Positions 1 to 7,480 of a stretch of 64,000 nt of DNA are shown here, in pieces. The DNA comes from an uncultured SAR86 cluster bacterium. GTDB lineage: Bacteria; Pseudomonadota; Gammaproteobacteria; Magnimaribacterales; Magnimaribacteraceae. Position 1 is the first letter of the stretch, and each line of letters starts with the position of its first letter. The position numbers and the translations under genes are program-made. The stretch covers positions 28,012-92,011 of the forward strand of contig CACLEZ010000007.1 in the NCBI GenBank assembly GCA_902606175.1, in the 5' to 3' direction. Under the pieces are notes generated by a model, which had not been told where the DNA came from, ran no database searches, and saw nothing but the letters and a program-made list of their open reading frames with translations.

Positions 1-1
1 A

Positions 2-361
2 CAAAATAAAAGGTTTAATGAGCGTAAAACAGACCCATTAAAAACATGGAAGTTAAGTGCAAATGACCTTAAGATTGCTGAAAAGTGGGATATCTTCTCT
101 TTCTTTAAGGATCAGATGTTTAAACTTACCTCAACGGATAAAGTACCCTGGGTTATTATCAATGCTAATAATAAAATGGTCGCAAGATTGAGTGCCTTGA
201 GATATCTACTTAATGAAATAGATTACGACAACAAAAAACTCAGCAAACCAACGACATGGGAAGGTAAGATCAATAATTACAGAATTACTCATAATGATGT
301 CGAATTCTCCAATCTATCGTACTTACAGTTTAAGACTTTAGAAAAAGCGTTTAAAAAATAA
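2..361 (+). CDS. ppk2: Polyphosphate kinase 2 (PPK2), C-terminal part, cut by window edge
   Basis: The ORF track starts this at an internal Met (116), but the frame stays open to base 2 and encodes typical PPK2 C-terminal sequence (RFNERKTDPLKTWKLS, then SFFKDQMFKLTSTDKVPW). PPK2 enzymes transfer phosphate between polyphosphate and nucleoside di- or monophosphates in the cytoplasm. The Walker A and B motifs would lie upstream, outside the window. The gene ends 9 bp before a Ppx/GppA phosphatase on the same strand, so the two probably form a polyphosphate-handling pair. The PPK2 subclass cannot be decided from this fragment. Confidence 0.85.
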   Translation, partial: QNKRFNERKTDPLKTWKLSANDLKIAEKWDIFSFFKDQMFKLTSTDKVPWVIINANNKMVARLSALRYLLNEIDYDNKKLSKPTTWEGKINNYRITHNDVEFSNLSYLQFKTLEKAFKK

Positions 362-370
362 AATATTCAA

Positions 371-1264
371 TTGAAGAAAAGCGAATTTCATCGAATTGCA
401 ACTATAGATATTGGAACTAATGGTATTAAGTTCAAGCAGTACAGAATAGATGTGAATAAAAAATCAAAAATACAGCAGGATACATTTAGTAGGGTAAATA
501 TAAGACTGGGTGAAGATGTATTTAATTACGGATTGATAAGTGAAAATACACAAAAGAAATTATTTAAAGAACTCAGCAAGCTTATAGAATCGGTAAAAAA
601 GAGAAATATTAAGTGGATAGGTATATGTGCCACTTCGGCAATGCGAAGTGCAGAAAATGGTAAAGATATTTGCGAAAGACTTGCAAGTGAATTGAACGTT
701 GATGTAAGACTTCTTAGCGGTAATGAGGAAGCGTACTTTCTAAAATATCTGAATACAAAAAAAATCATGGATTTAAACAATTACCTATCAATAGACATAG
801 GCGGAGGTAGCACTGAATTGCATATCAAACATGGTGATGAAGAGTATTTACAATCGATAGATCTGGGTGCTGTCAGGTTATTGCAACAAAAAGATTTAAA
901 AGAAGAGTGGGATAAGTTGGATGATTTTTTAAATAAGATTGGATATTTAAATGCAGAGGCTCTTGTAGGAATTGGAGGCAATATAAGATCTCTTCTTGAA
1001 ATATCTGGAAAAGATAAATTTACATCTTTAAGTTATGAAGAATTTATAACTTTACAAAAGAAACTTGAAAATAACTCCCTTGATGATAGAAAGAAATTAT
1101 TTAATTTAGGTGATCATAGAGCTGATGTCATAGTTCCTGCAACCAAGATAATAGAAAGGATTTTAAATAAGACAGGTATAAAAGATTTATATGCTCTCAA
1201 TTGGAGTCTATGCGACGCTATAGCATTCGATTACTACCTCAAGAACGAAGAAGCGTTTATATAA
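371..1264 (+). CDS. ppx: Ppx/GppA-family exopolyphosphatase
   Basis: The 297-residue protein has the ASKHA-fold Ppx/GppA signatures: IDIGTNGIKF near residue 13, GICATSAMRSAENG near 95, and the phosphate-binding loop IDIGGGSTELHI near 141. A further GIGGN lies near 200. The length matches the short two-subdomain Ppx form, without the C-terminal HD-like domain of long Ppx/GppA. The start is TTG at 371, just downstream of the PPK2 stop. It probably releases orthophosphate from polyphosphate or hydrolyses pppGpp. The PPK2 neighbour favours polyphosphate, but substrate specificity cannot be read from sequence. Confidence 0.8.
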   Translation: MKKSEFHRIATIDIGTNGIKFKQYRIDVNKKSKIQQDTFSRVNIRLGEDVFNYGLISENTQKKLFKELSKLIESVKKRNIKWIGICATSAMRSAENGKDICERLASELNVDVRLLSGNEEAYFLKYLNTKKIMDLNNYLSIDIGGGSTELHIKHGDEEYLQSIDLGAVRLLQQKDLKEEWDKLDDFLNKIGYLNAEALVGIGGNIRSLLEISGKDKFTSLSYEEFITLQKKLENNSLDDRKKLFNLGDHRADVIVPATKIIERILNKTGIKDLYALNWSLCDAIAFDYYLKNEEAFI

Positions 1265-1267
1265 TTT

Positions 1268-2533
1268 CTATAGAAATATTCCTTTAAGGGTAAAGAAAAA
1301 TAGTATGGATAAACCTGCTCCGACTGGCAGTGTAACTACCCAAGAGACTATTATTCTTCCTACAACTGAGAAATCGACTGCTGATAACCCTCTTGCTAAG
1401 CCAACACCTAATACGGCTCCAACTAGTGTATGAGTTGTCGAAATAGGTAAGCCTGTTCCAGAAGCTAATACTACGGTTGTTGCAGCAGCTAATTCAGCAG
1501 CAAATCCTCTACTTGGTGTTAATTCTGTGATGTTTCTGCCTACTGTTTCAATAACCTTGTAACCTAAAGTGGCTAATCCAGCAACAATACCCGTTGCTCC
1601 AAGCAAGAGAATCCACCATGGCATAGAAGACTTGGCAGCAATTTCACCACCTGATTGAACAACACTCGCTATAGCGGCCAGTGGACCTACTGCATTTGCA
1701 ACATCATTTGAGCCATGTGCAAAGGCCATAGCGCAAGCTGTGAAAACCATAAGAACCGCAAAAACTTTTTCAACCCCATCAAAGGTAACATCACCGCGTT
1801 GTTGAGTTGTATTCTCTATTTTCCTAAGAAAGAAAGTTCCGATAAGTGCAATACCAAAACCAATAGCGATGGAATACGTTAAACTTTCTCCAAATGTCAA
1901 AGACAGTCCTATATGTTTCAAGCCTTTTAGTAATGTCACCATTGCTATAACAAAACCCACTAAGAACATGTATCCAGGTACATATTTCTTAGCATTTTCA
2001 AATGGCTTATTTGTGTTCAGAATTAATTTTTGTACTGAGAGGAAGATTATGAAAGCTATAGTTCCTGACATTAATGGAGAAACTACCCAGCTGGATACAA
2101 TAGATCCGACTTTTGACCAACTAACAGCATCAACACTTATTCCTACTGCAGCAAATCCAACAATAGCACCAACAATCGAGTGAGTTGTAGAAACGGGCCA
2201 ACCTCTTGATGAGGCTATTAGTAACCATGTTCCTGCAGCTAGGAGAGCTGCCATCATTCCAAATACTAATAAATCTGGTGAATCTTGAAGTAAATTAGGA
2301 TCTATTATTCCCTTCCGTATAGTAGAAGTAACTTCACCTCCTGCAAGGTAAGCTCCGGCAAATTCGAAAATACAAGCAACCAGAATAGCTTGTGCCAAAG
2401 TAAGAGCCCTAGCACCGACAGAAGTTCCCATTGCATTAGCTACATCATTTGCTCCAATACCCCAGGCCATAAAGAATCCAAAAACACAGCCTGAGATGAG
2501 TAAGTAAGGTCCGTATAAAATAATAGTTTCCAT
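1268..2533 (-). CDS. pit: PiT-family inorganic phosphate transporter
   Basis: The 421-residue, highly hydrophobic inner-membrane protein has the duplicated PHO4 signature: GANDVANAMGTSVGA near residue 27 and HGSNDVANAVGP near 274. Each repeat also has an STTH motif (STTHSIVGAIVG and STTHTLVGAVLG). PiT carriers import phosphate with a cation. The ATG follows an AGGAA ribosome site, 9 bp after the DUF47 gene. That DUF47-PiT order is a common regulatory pairing. The gene converges on ppx with a 3 bp gap. Confidence 0.93.
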   Translation of the reverse strand: METIILYGPYLLISGCVFGFFMAWGIGANDVANAMGTSVGARALTLAQAILVACIFEFAGAYLAGGEVTSTIRKGIIDPNLLQDSPDLLVFGMMAALLAAGTWLLIASSRGWPVSTTHSIVGAIVGFAAVGISVDAVSWSKVGSIVSSWVVSPLMSGTIAFIIFLSVQKLILNTNKPFENAKKYVPGYMFLVGFVIAMVTLLKGLKHIGLSLTFGESLTYSIAIGFGIALIGTFFLRKIENTTQQRGDVTFDGVEKVFAVLMVFTACAMAFAHGSNDVANAVGPLAAIASVVQSGGEIAAKSSMPWWILLLGATGIVAGLATLGYKVIETVGRNITELTPSRGFAAELAAATTVVLASGTGLPISTTHTLVGAVLGVGLARGLSAVDFSVVGRIIVSWVVTLPVGAGLSILFFFTLKGIFL

Positions 2534-2542
2534 ATTAGTTTC

Positions 2543-3220
2543 CTATCTAGATGCAATTAAGGAGATTCTGTGGCCAACTTGTTCAGCCCTATCAGATAAT
2601 TCTCCAATTTTATTAATAACGTCGTACAAAAACATAACATCTACAGGTGGTAGATCTTTTTCTATCTTAAAGAGCTCACCTCTCAAAGTGATTTCGGTTT
2701 GATCATTACTATTTTCTAAAGAATCCAATTTCTCTACTAAAATTTGCATTTTTTCAGCAGCCTTTCCCCCAAAAGAAAATTGAAATAATTCATCTATATG
2801 ATCTACAGCTTCAGCTGCTGCATAAGTTATCTCTTTAGCCTCAAGAATGAAATTTTGAAATGATTGATGTATGGTCGAGGGAATTTCCATATTTCTACCT
2901 ATCATTAACCCAGAAATATCTTTCACAGTATTTGGAATATCATCAGCTAATTTTATTAGATCCAATATATCTTCCCTTGGGACAGCAAAAAAGATACTTT
3001 TAGGCAACAGACTTCTAGTTTCAGCCTTTAATTCATCTGCTTGATTTTCCAGATCGGAAATTAATTTCCTGGATTGAGTTGCCCCGCTCCAATCTGAGGC
3101 TACGACAAATTCAATAAATCTAAGCAATTCATCAACTGAGTTTGTAGAAACTTGCATATGAGCCTTTATTGGGCCGAAAGGTGACTTTCTAATGATGTCA
3201 TTGTAGCCAGTAGATTTCAT
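2543..3220 (-). CDS. PhoU-like DUF47 (TIGR00153 family) phosphate transport regulator
   Basis: The 225-residue all-helical soluble protein begins with KSPFGPIKAHMQVS, typical of the DUF47/TIGR00153 family. It also has the acidic LISDLENQADELKAE helix and a PREDILDLIKLADDI helix that supply metal-binding acidic residues in PhoU-like folds. These proteins are encoded directly upstream of PiT transporters and are thought to modulate them. Here the PiT gene follows after 9 bp. A Pho-box-like repeat lies about 70-90 bp upstream of the ATG. Confidence 0.87.
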   Translation of the reverse strand: MKSTGYNDIIRKSPFGPIKAHMQVSTNSVDELLRFIEFVVASDWSGATQSRKLISDLENQADELKAETRSLLPKSIFFAVPREDILDLIKLADDIPNTVKDISGLMIGRNMEIPSTIHQSFQNFILEAKEITYAAAEAVDHIDELFQFSFGGKAAEKMQILVEKLDSLENSNDQTEITLRGELFKIEKDLPPVDVMFLYDVINKIGELSDRAEQVGHRISLIASR

Positions 3221-3291
3221 AAATGGTCTCCACAGATTATTGGTTGAAATTTCTTAAAAATATTCATTATTAGGTATTCTGAATTCTTATT

Positions 3292-3309
3292 GTGTCAAAT
3301 TTGTTACAA
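3292..3309 (-). promoter_or_regulatory. Candidate Pho box upstream of DUF47-PiT
   Basis: Read on the minus strand the site is TTGTAAC-AAAT-TTGACAC. These are two 7-mers in direct repeat with an 11 bp period, the architecture of the PhoB box CTGTCATAWAWCTGTCAY. By hand alignment 13 of 18 positions agree. The orientation and distance suit transcription of the DUF47-PiT pair. A weak -10-like CAGAAT lies about 10 bp downstream. Chance matches are possible in AT-rich DNA, so this is a candidate only. Confidence 0.4.
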
Positions 3310-3343
3310 ATTTAAGAAAGGTTTGTAAAAAGGTTCAGAAGAT

Positions 3344-4270
3344 TTAAAACTTATATTCAAACCCTATTCCTGTTATTTCTTTTTCTTTAGATGTATTGTC
3401 TCCACTTAAATCCGTGAAGAAGAAGAAAGCTTTAGCTTTACTGCTTAACTTATAGTCATAGCCAAAAGAAAATTGCTTTCCTGAATCTAATTTCATATCG
3501 GACTCTGCCTGTTGAAATTTAAGTGTTCCCTTATCACCTACCTTCTGGGAAAAACTAATAACATAACCGTCTTCTTCTACTCCTGTAGATAATTTTTTAC
3601 TATCTTGAAACATAATTCCTAATTGACTGCGGTTGAATGGAATTTGAAGTGTTAATCTTGTTGTGTCGTAGCCTTTAAGTTCAGAATCAAAGGCCAAGGC
3701 AATATAAAAATTTTCTGAGTCGTAACTGATAGAGGTTGAAGTTGAGTCACCTATGCTGTCATCACCAAGCCCTTCTGTGCCTTTTATTGCATTAAATGTT
3801 GCAGAAAAGCCGTTAATCTTTGGAGTTGTATATCCTACCAGGTCGCTCATCCTGTTCTCACCTTGCAATATATTTTTAATATCACCTGCAAGGTCATTAA
3901 AAAGATCTATTTTCTTTTGTGATTTTTTTGTGGCTGTGTCGTGCTTACCAAGGAAAATAGTACCCACAGATCCTTTTAAACCCACAAAACTATTTCTTTG
4001 TTTAAAAGTTCTATCTTTTGATTCATCTGCAGTTCCATCTACAGGATCAATTTCGTATTCAGCTTGATAAATAGCTTCTATTCCTTCTCCAAAATCCATA
4101 CTTCCTTTTATACCCAATCTAGAAGCGTTGCTTACCATATCCACTTCGGTACCAGAAGATGTATCTTGAGATTCAACTGATATCCAAAGTTTTCCGTACA
4201 CAGTTGGTTCCTCAGATTGTAAATAAAGAACAGGAACAAGTAAGAACATAGAAAGAATTTTAAATTTCAT
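3344..4270 (-). CDS. Outer-membrane porin, Gram-negative porin family
   Basis: The 308-residue protein has a signal peptide (MKFKILSMFLLVPVLYLQS, probable cleavage before EEP). The mature protein starts with a beta-strand (YGKLWISVES), has alternating amphipathic strands and loop acidic stretches, and ends in a C-terminal Phe (GIGFEYKF) as required for Bam-dependent outer-membrane insertion. SRLGIKGSMDFGEGIEAIYQAEYE is the conserved porin_4 region. Its position between PhoBR and the PiT genes suggests a phosphate- or polyphosphate-responsive channel. Ligand specificity is inferred only from context. Confidence 0.85.
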   Translation of the reverse strand: MKFKILSMFLLVPVLYLQSEEPTVYGKLWISVESQDTSSGTEVDMVSNASRLGIKGSMDFGEGIEAIYQAEYEIDPVDGTADESKDRTFKQRNSFVGLKGSVGTIFLGKHDTATKKSQKKIDLFNDLAGDIKNILQGENRMSDLVGYTTPKINGFSATFNAIKGTEGLGDDSIGDSTSTSISYDSENFYIALAFDSELKGYDTTRLTLQIPFNRSQLGIMFQDSKKLSTGVEEDGYVISFSQKVGDKGTLKFQQAESDMKLDSGKQFSFGYDYKLSSKAKAFFFFTDLSGDNTSKEKEITGIGFEYKF

Positions 4271-4316
4271 ATTTTTTCTCCAATATATATTTTGTACTTT
4301 AAATATGAAATGTTAC

Positions 4317-4334
4317 GTTTGTGTTTCGTAACAG
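4317..4334 (-). promoter_or_regulatory. Candidate Pho box / inverted repeat upstream of porin
   Basis: The minus strand reads CTGTTAC-GAAA-CACAAAC. The first heptamer matches the PhoB half-site CTGTCAY at 6 of 7 positions, the second only weakly (about 12 of 18 overall). It sits about 47-64 bp before the porin ATG, with a -10-like CATATT about 10 bp further on. The site overlaps a perfect 7 bp inverted repeat (TGTTACG...CGTAACA, 4311-4333), which could instead be an operator or a weak terminator for phoR. Confidence 0.3.
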
Positions 4335-4354
4335 GAACAGGTTTGGAAAAAGGA

Positions 4355-5443
4355 TTAGTTTTTTTTGTTTAGGGTGAACCAGAAAATTGTACCATCGGGG
4401 TAGGCTTTTTCGTTACCCACAGAACCACCCATAAGATTTACTAAATTCTTGACTATAGATAAACCCAATCCAGTTCCCTCTTTTAAAGAAGTATTGTTAT
4501 TTTGAATTCTGAAGAATCTCTCGAATACTCTTTCTCTTTGATCTGCGGGTATACCTTGTCCATGATCTTCAATTTCAAATCTCACTTTAGAGCCTTGGTC
4601 TTGCATATTAATAATGATCTCTTTACTTTCTTCAGTTATCCCGTATTTGACTGAATTTTCTATAAGATTATCAACAACTTGGAGTAATGCCTTAGTATCA
4701 CAAATTACCTTTATATCAGAAGAGATATTATTAATAATCTTTATGTCAGGATTATTTGATATAACAGAGTTTATTGAGGTTTTAAAAATCTCTGAAATAC
4801 TATTTTCTGCAAGCTCAAGATTGTATTCACCCGATTCTATAGTTGATAAATTCAAAATATCTTCCAGAAGATATGAGAGCTTTTCTGAGTTTTTTAAGAT
4901 TGCATTAGAGAATTTTTGTGCAATCTCTTTATCATCTAAAGCGCCATCAACTAGGGATTCTGAATTAGCTCTTATGACAGCAACAGGAGTTCTTAATTCA
5001 TGAGATAAATTAGCAATAAAATCTTTTCTAATATTCTCTAATTTCTTTATTCGGGTGATATCAATAAAAACAAGTGTTGTTTCAAGTGATTCATAGTCGT
5101 AGGTAGCATTTACCAAGAAACTTTTATTACCTGGATCAACACCAAAGATTTCTTCTTCTGCTGATGTATCAACTTTTGCACTTTTTATTAAATTAATTAT
5201 CTCGCCGTTATTAAAAACCTCAACTAATTTACTACCTTCATAGTCTTTAGGAATATTTAAATCCATAGAAGATACTGAATTAATTTGAGCGATACAGTCA
5301 TTTGCATCTAAGACAATAAGGCCGATACCCGTCTTATCTAATATTTGCGGTAACTCTTTTGTGGTTAAAGTACCATTTTGAACAACATTACTAGATTCTA
5401 TTTTTTTATCTTTTATAAAGAGACGTAAGATTTTAGACAACAT
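4355..5443 (-). CDS. phoR: PhoR-like phosphate sensor histidine kinase, apparently soluble
   Basis: The 362-residue kinase has a PAS domain (about 35-130), a HisKA dimerisation domain with phospho-accepting His148 in FIANLSHELRTP, and a HATPase_c domain with N box LIENSVKYG, G1 DHGQGIP and G2 GTGLGLSIV. It would phosphorylate PhoB when phosphate is short. The gene overlaps phoB by 11 bp. The N-terminus lacks a convincing membrane segment (only MLSKILRLFIKDKK), unlike the PhoR of E. coli, which is membrane-anchored. No upstream in-frame extension can add one, because phoB precedes it. Confidence 0.88.
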   Translation of the reverse strand: MLSKILRLFIKDKKIESSNVVQNGTLTTKELPQILDKTGIGLIVLDANDCIAQINSVSSMDLNIPKDYEGSKLVEVFNNGEIINLIKSAKVDTSAEEEIFGVDPGNKSFLVNATYDYESLETTLVFIDITRIKKLENIRKDFIANLSHELRTPVAVIRANSESLVDGALDDKEIAQKFSNAILKNSEKLSYLLEDILNLSTIESGEYNLELAENSISEIFKTSINSVISNNPDIKIINNISSDIKVICDTKALLQVVDNLIENSVKYGITEESKEIIINMQDQGSKVRFEIEDHGQGIPADQRERVFERFFRIQNNNTSLKEGTGLGLSIVKNLVNLMGGSVGNEKAYPDGTIFWFTLNKKN

Positions 5444-6116
5444 AATTAAATCTATAACCTACGCCACGAACTGTTTCTATTTTTGAGCCTATATCACCTA
5501 TTTTACTGCGCAGTCTTTTAACGTGTGTATCTACTGTTCTTGTGGTCACTGAGGAATTGTAGCCCCACACCTCTTCAAGTAAAACTTCTCTAGGTTGTAT
5601 GCGGCCATTTTTTTGAACCAAATGCTTAAATAATAAAAACTCCTTAGCAGTTAATTGTATTTCGGTATCGCTGATAAAAACTCGATAAGAGGAAAGGTTT
5701 ATTTCAATATCACCTAATGTGATTTTACTAGTCTCTTCCTGTTTTTCTCTTCTTTTAAGTACCGTTGTGACTCTAAGAGCAAGCTCTCGAACGCTAAAAG
5801 GTTTTACAACATAATCATCAGCGCCCAGTTCAAAGCCTAACACTCTATCGACCTCTTCCCCTTTAGCTGTAAGCATAATGATAGCTATATCATAGGAATC
5901 TGAATTATTCCTTATCTTCTTACATATATCCAAGCCTGACATATCCGGAAGCATAAGATCTAAAAGAATAAGATCCGGTTTTTTTCTTGCTATTGCATCT
6001 ATAGCATCCTTACCTTTGGAAACAGCATTAACTGTGTAACCTTCCGATTTGAATTTGAACTCTAAAGTAGACCTTAGATCTAGCTCATCTTCGACAATGA
6101 GTATTCTTTTTGACAT
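5433..6116 (-). CDS. phoB: PhoB-like phosphate regulon response regulator
   Basis: The 227-residue OmpR/PhoB-type regulator has a receiver domain with acidic pocket E9-D10, phospho-acceptor Asp53 (LLDLMLPDMSG) and conserved Lys in DDYVVKPFS. The C-terminal winged-helix domain ends RTVDTHVKRLRSKIG...RGVGYRF, which is diagnostic. It would bind Pho boxes and activate phosphate-uptake genes. It precedes and overlaps phoR and sits in the phosphate block. A 17 bp palindrome lies 13-29 bp upstream of its ATG. Confidence 0.92.
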   Translation of the reverse strand: MSKRILIVEDELDLRSTLEFKFKSEGYTVNAVSKGKDAIDAIARKKPDLILLDLMLPDMSGLDICKKIRNNSDSYDIAIIMLTAKGEEVDRVLGFELGADDYVVKPFSVRELALRVTTVLKRREKQEETSKITLGDIEINLSSYRVFISDTEIQLTAKEFLLFKHLVQKNGRIQPREVLLEEVWGYNSSVTTRTVDTHVKRLRSKIGDIGSKIETVRGVGYRFNYVV

Positions 6117-6128
6117 CTGTTAAGTATA

Positions 6129-6145
6129 TTGTCACCTAGTGACAA
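6129..6145. promoter_or_regulatory. Palindrome TTGTCAC-CTA-GTGACAA upstream of phoB
   Basis: This is a perfect inverted repeat with 7 bp arms and a 3 bp centre, just upstream of the phoB start. Each arm contains TGTCAC, the core of a PhoB half-site, but arranged head-to-head rather than as the usual direct repeat. It could be an autoregulatory operator. Its closeness to the ATG would suit repression or overlap with the transcription start. Short palindromes also arise by chance. Confidence 0.3.
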
Positions 6146-6172
6146 AATTGTAAATTGCACATATCAATTTAG

Positions 6173-6589
6173 TTAAGATATTTTATTTTTGTGATTATCC
6201 GCCACCCTTTGTCTTAATTCAGAGCTAGAAAAATTATGTTCGCGTTTATTAAAATAACATTTACCATCTGATATTTCTTTGCCAGTAAAATCTTTATCTT
6301 TGTATTCATCTCCAATGATCCTAATATCCCATTCATTTGTACTCAAAATATCTAATACATCTTGTTCTGAATCATATATCAAGACTTCATCAACATAACG
6401 ACAACCTGATACTTGGATTTGTCTTTCTACGATAGATTGCACCGGGGAATTTTTATTTTCTCTATCTATGCTTGGATCTGTTTGAATACATACAATTAGA
6501 TGTTCACAAACAGTTTTTGCTTCTTCAAACATCAGTACATGACCTGCATGAAAGAGGTCAAATGCGCCGAAAGTTATGCCTTTTATCAT
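6173..6589 (-). CDS. TagD-like cytidylyltransferase (glycerol-3-phosphate cytidylyltransferase family)
   Basis: The 138-residue single-domain nucleotidyltransferase carries the HxGH-type motif FGAFDLFHAGH at residues 7-17, the middle motif WDIRIIGDEYKDKDFTG, and a C-terminal FSSSELRQRV (the ISTT/ISSSELR-like signature). Length fits TagD/GCT, which makes CDP-glycerol from CTP and glycerol-3-phosphate. Other small alcohol phosphates, such as phosphocholine or phosphoethanolamine, are possible substrates. It lies 56 bp upstream of phoB on the same strand and may be co-transcribed with it. Confidence 0.75.
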   Translation of the reverse strand: MIKGITFGAFDLFHAGHVLMFEEAKTVCEHLIVCIQTDPSIDRENKNSPVQSIVERQIQVSGCRYVDEVLIYDSEQDVLDILSTNEWDIRIIGDEYKDKDFTGKEISDGKCYFNKREHNFSSSELRQRVADNHKNKIS

Positions 6590-6628
6590 AATTAAACGAA
6601 GTAATTTACGATCAATATAATAATTGCA

Positions 6629-6657
6629 TTGACTGTATATTTGAATGTTTATTTAAT
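6629..6657 (+). promoter_or_regulatory. Candidate sigma-70 promoter for the TauD-family gene
   Basis: TTGACT (-35) and TTTAAT (-10) are separated by 17 bp, ending 16 bp before the preferred ATG at 6674. The ORF track begins translation inside this element at the TTG. The promoter reading and a clear GGAG site at 6665 argue that translation starts at 6674 instead. Confidence 0.4.
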
Positions 6658-6673
6658 GCGTATAGGAGTCTTA

Positions 6674-7480
6674 ATGTTTGAAATTAAAAAAACACAATCT
6701 TGCTTGGGGGCATACATTGAAGGCCTAGACCTGTCCAAATCTTTTTCAGAGAAGACGTTAGGAGAACTTAAAAATGCTTTGTCTGATAATGAAGTTTTGT
6801 TTTTCAGGAATCAAAATATAACTCATGACGATCACAAAAGATTAGCTTCCGCATTTGGTTTAATGCAATCCCACCCTGCATATCCAACTATTGATGGCTT
6901 TCCTGAGATTACTATCCTTGAAAACGATGAAGAAAATCCATCCAAGATTGAGGAGTGGCATACCGATATGACATTTAAGAAAAATCCTCCTTTAGGAAGT
7001 ATATTAATTGGCAAAATTATTCCTGAGACTGGAGGAGATACAATGTTCTCAAGCTTATCAAAGGCCTATGATGATCTTTCGCACGAATGGAAGGAAAGGC
7101 TAGAAGAGATGAATGCTATTCATAGCTTTGAATTTGGTTTTAAAGAAAGTCTTGAAGAAGAAGGTGGCCGTGAAAGATTAGCTGATGCTCTTAAAGAAAA
7201 TCCACCCGTATCCCATCCTGTAATCAAACGACATCCTGTTACTGGACGAAAGGTAATTTACGTTAATAGACTCTTCACTTCGCATATTGAAGGTGATGAC
7301 ACTGAAGGTTCAATTTTAAATTTCTTGTTTGATCACATTCACCAAGAGAAATATCAATATCGGTTTTCTTGGGAAAATAACTCTATAGCTTTTTGGGATA
7401 ATAGATCTGTTCTCCATAAGCCCGTTAATGACTATTGGCCTCAACTAAGAAGAATGGAGAGAATTACTATTGAACCTTGA
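6674..7480 (+). CDS. TauD/TfdA-family Fe(II)/2-oxoglutarate dioxygenase
   Basis: The start is set at ATG 6674, behind GGAG, removing 15 non-conserved residues from the ORF-track version. The 268-residue protein has the iron-binding HxD in EEWHTDMTF (around residue 97), a second His in NRSVLHKPVNDY, and the 2-oxoglutarate-binding Arg in LRRMERITIE. Such enzymes hydroxylate taurine, alkyl sulfates, aryloxyacetates and similar acids. The substrate here is unknown. Its 3' end overlaps the convergent amidotransferase gene by 14 bp. Confidence 0.88.
   Translation: MFEIKKTQSCLGAYIEGLDLSKSFSEKTLGELKNALSDNEVLFFRNQNITHDDHKRLASAFGLMQSHPAYPTIDGFPEITILENDEENPSKIEEWHTDMTFKKNPPLGSILIGKIIPETGGDTMFSSLSKAYDDLSHEWKERLEEMNAIHSFEFGFKESLEEEGGRERLADALKENPPVSHPVIKRHPVTGRKVIYVNRLFTSHIEGDDTEGSILNFLFDHIHQEKYQYRFSWENNSIAFWDNRSVLHKPVNDYWPQLRRMERITIEP

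Noticed and set aside
1265-1276. Palindrome TTTCTATAGAAA between ppx and pit stops
   Set aside because: Short and AT-rich with no U-tract beyond it; expected by chance.
3753-4067. 104-aa plus-strand ORF inside the porin gene
   Set aside because: Shadow of the porin reading frame, serine/phenylalanine-rich with no ribosome site.
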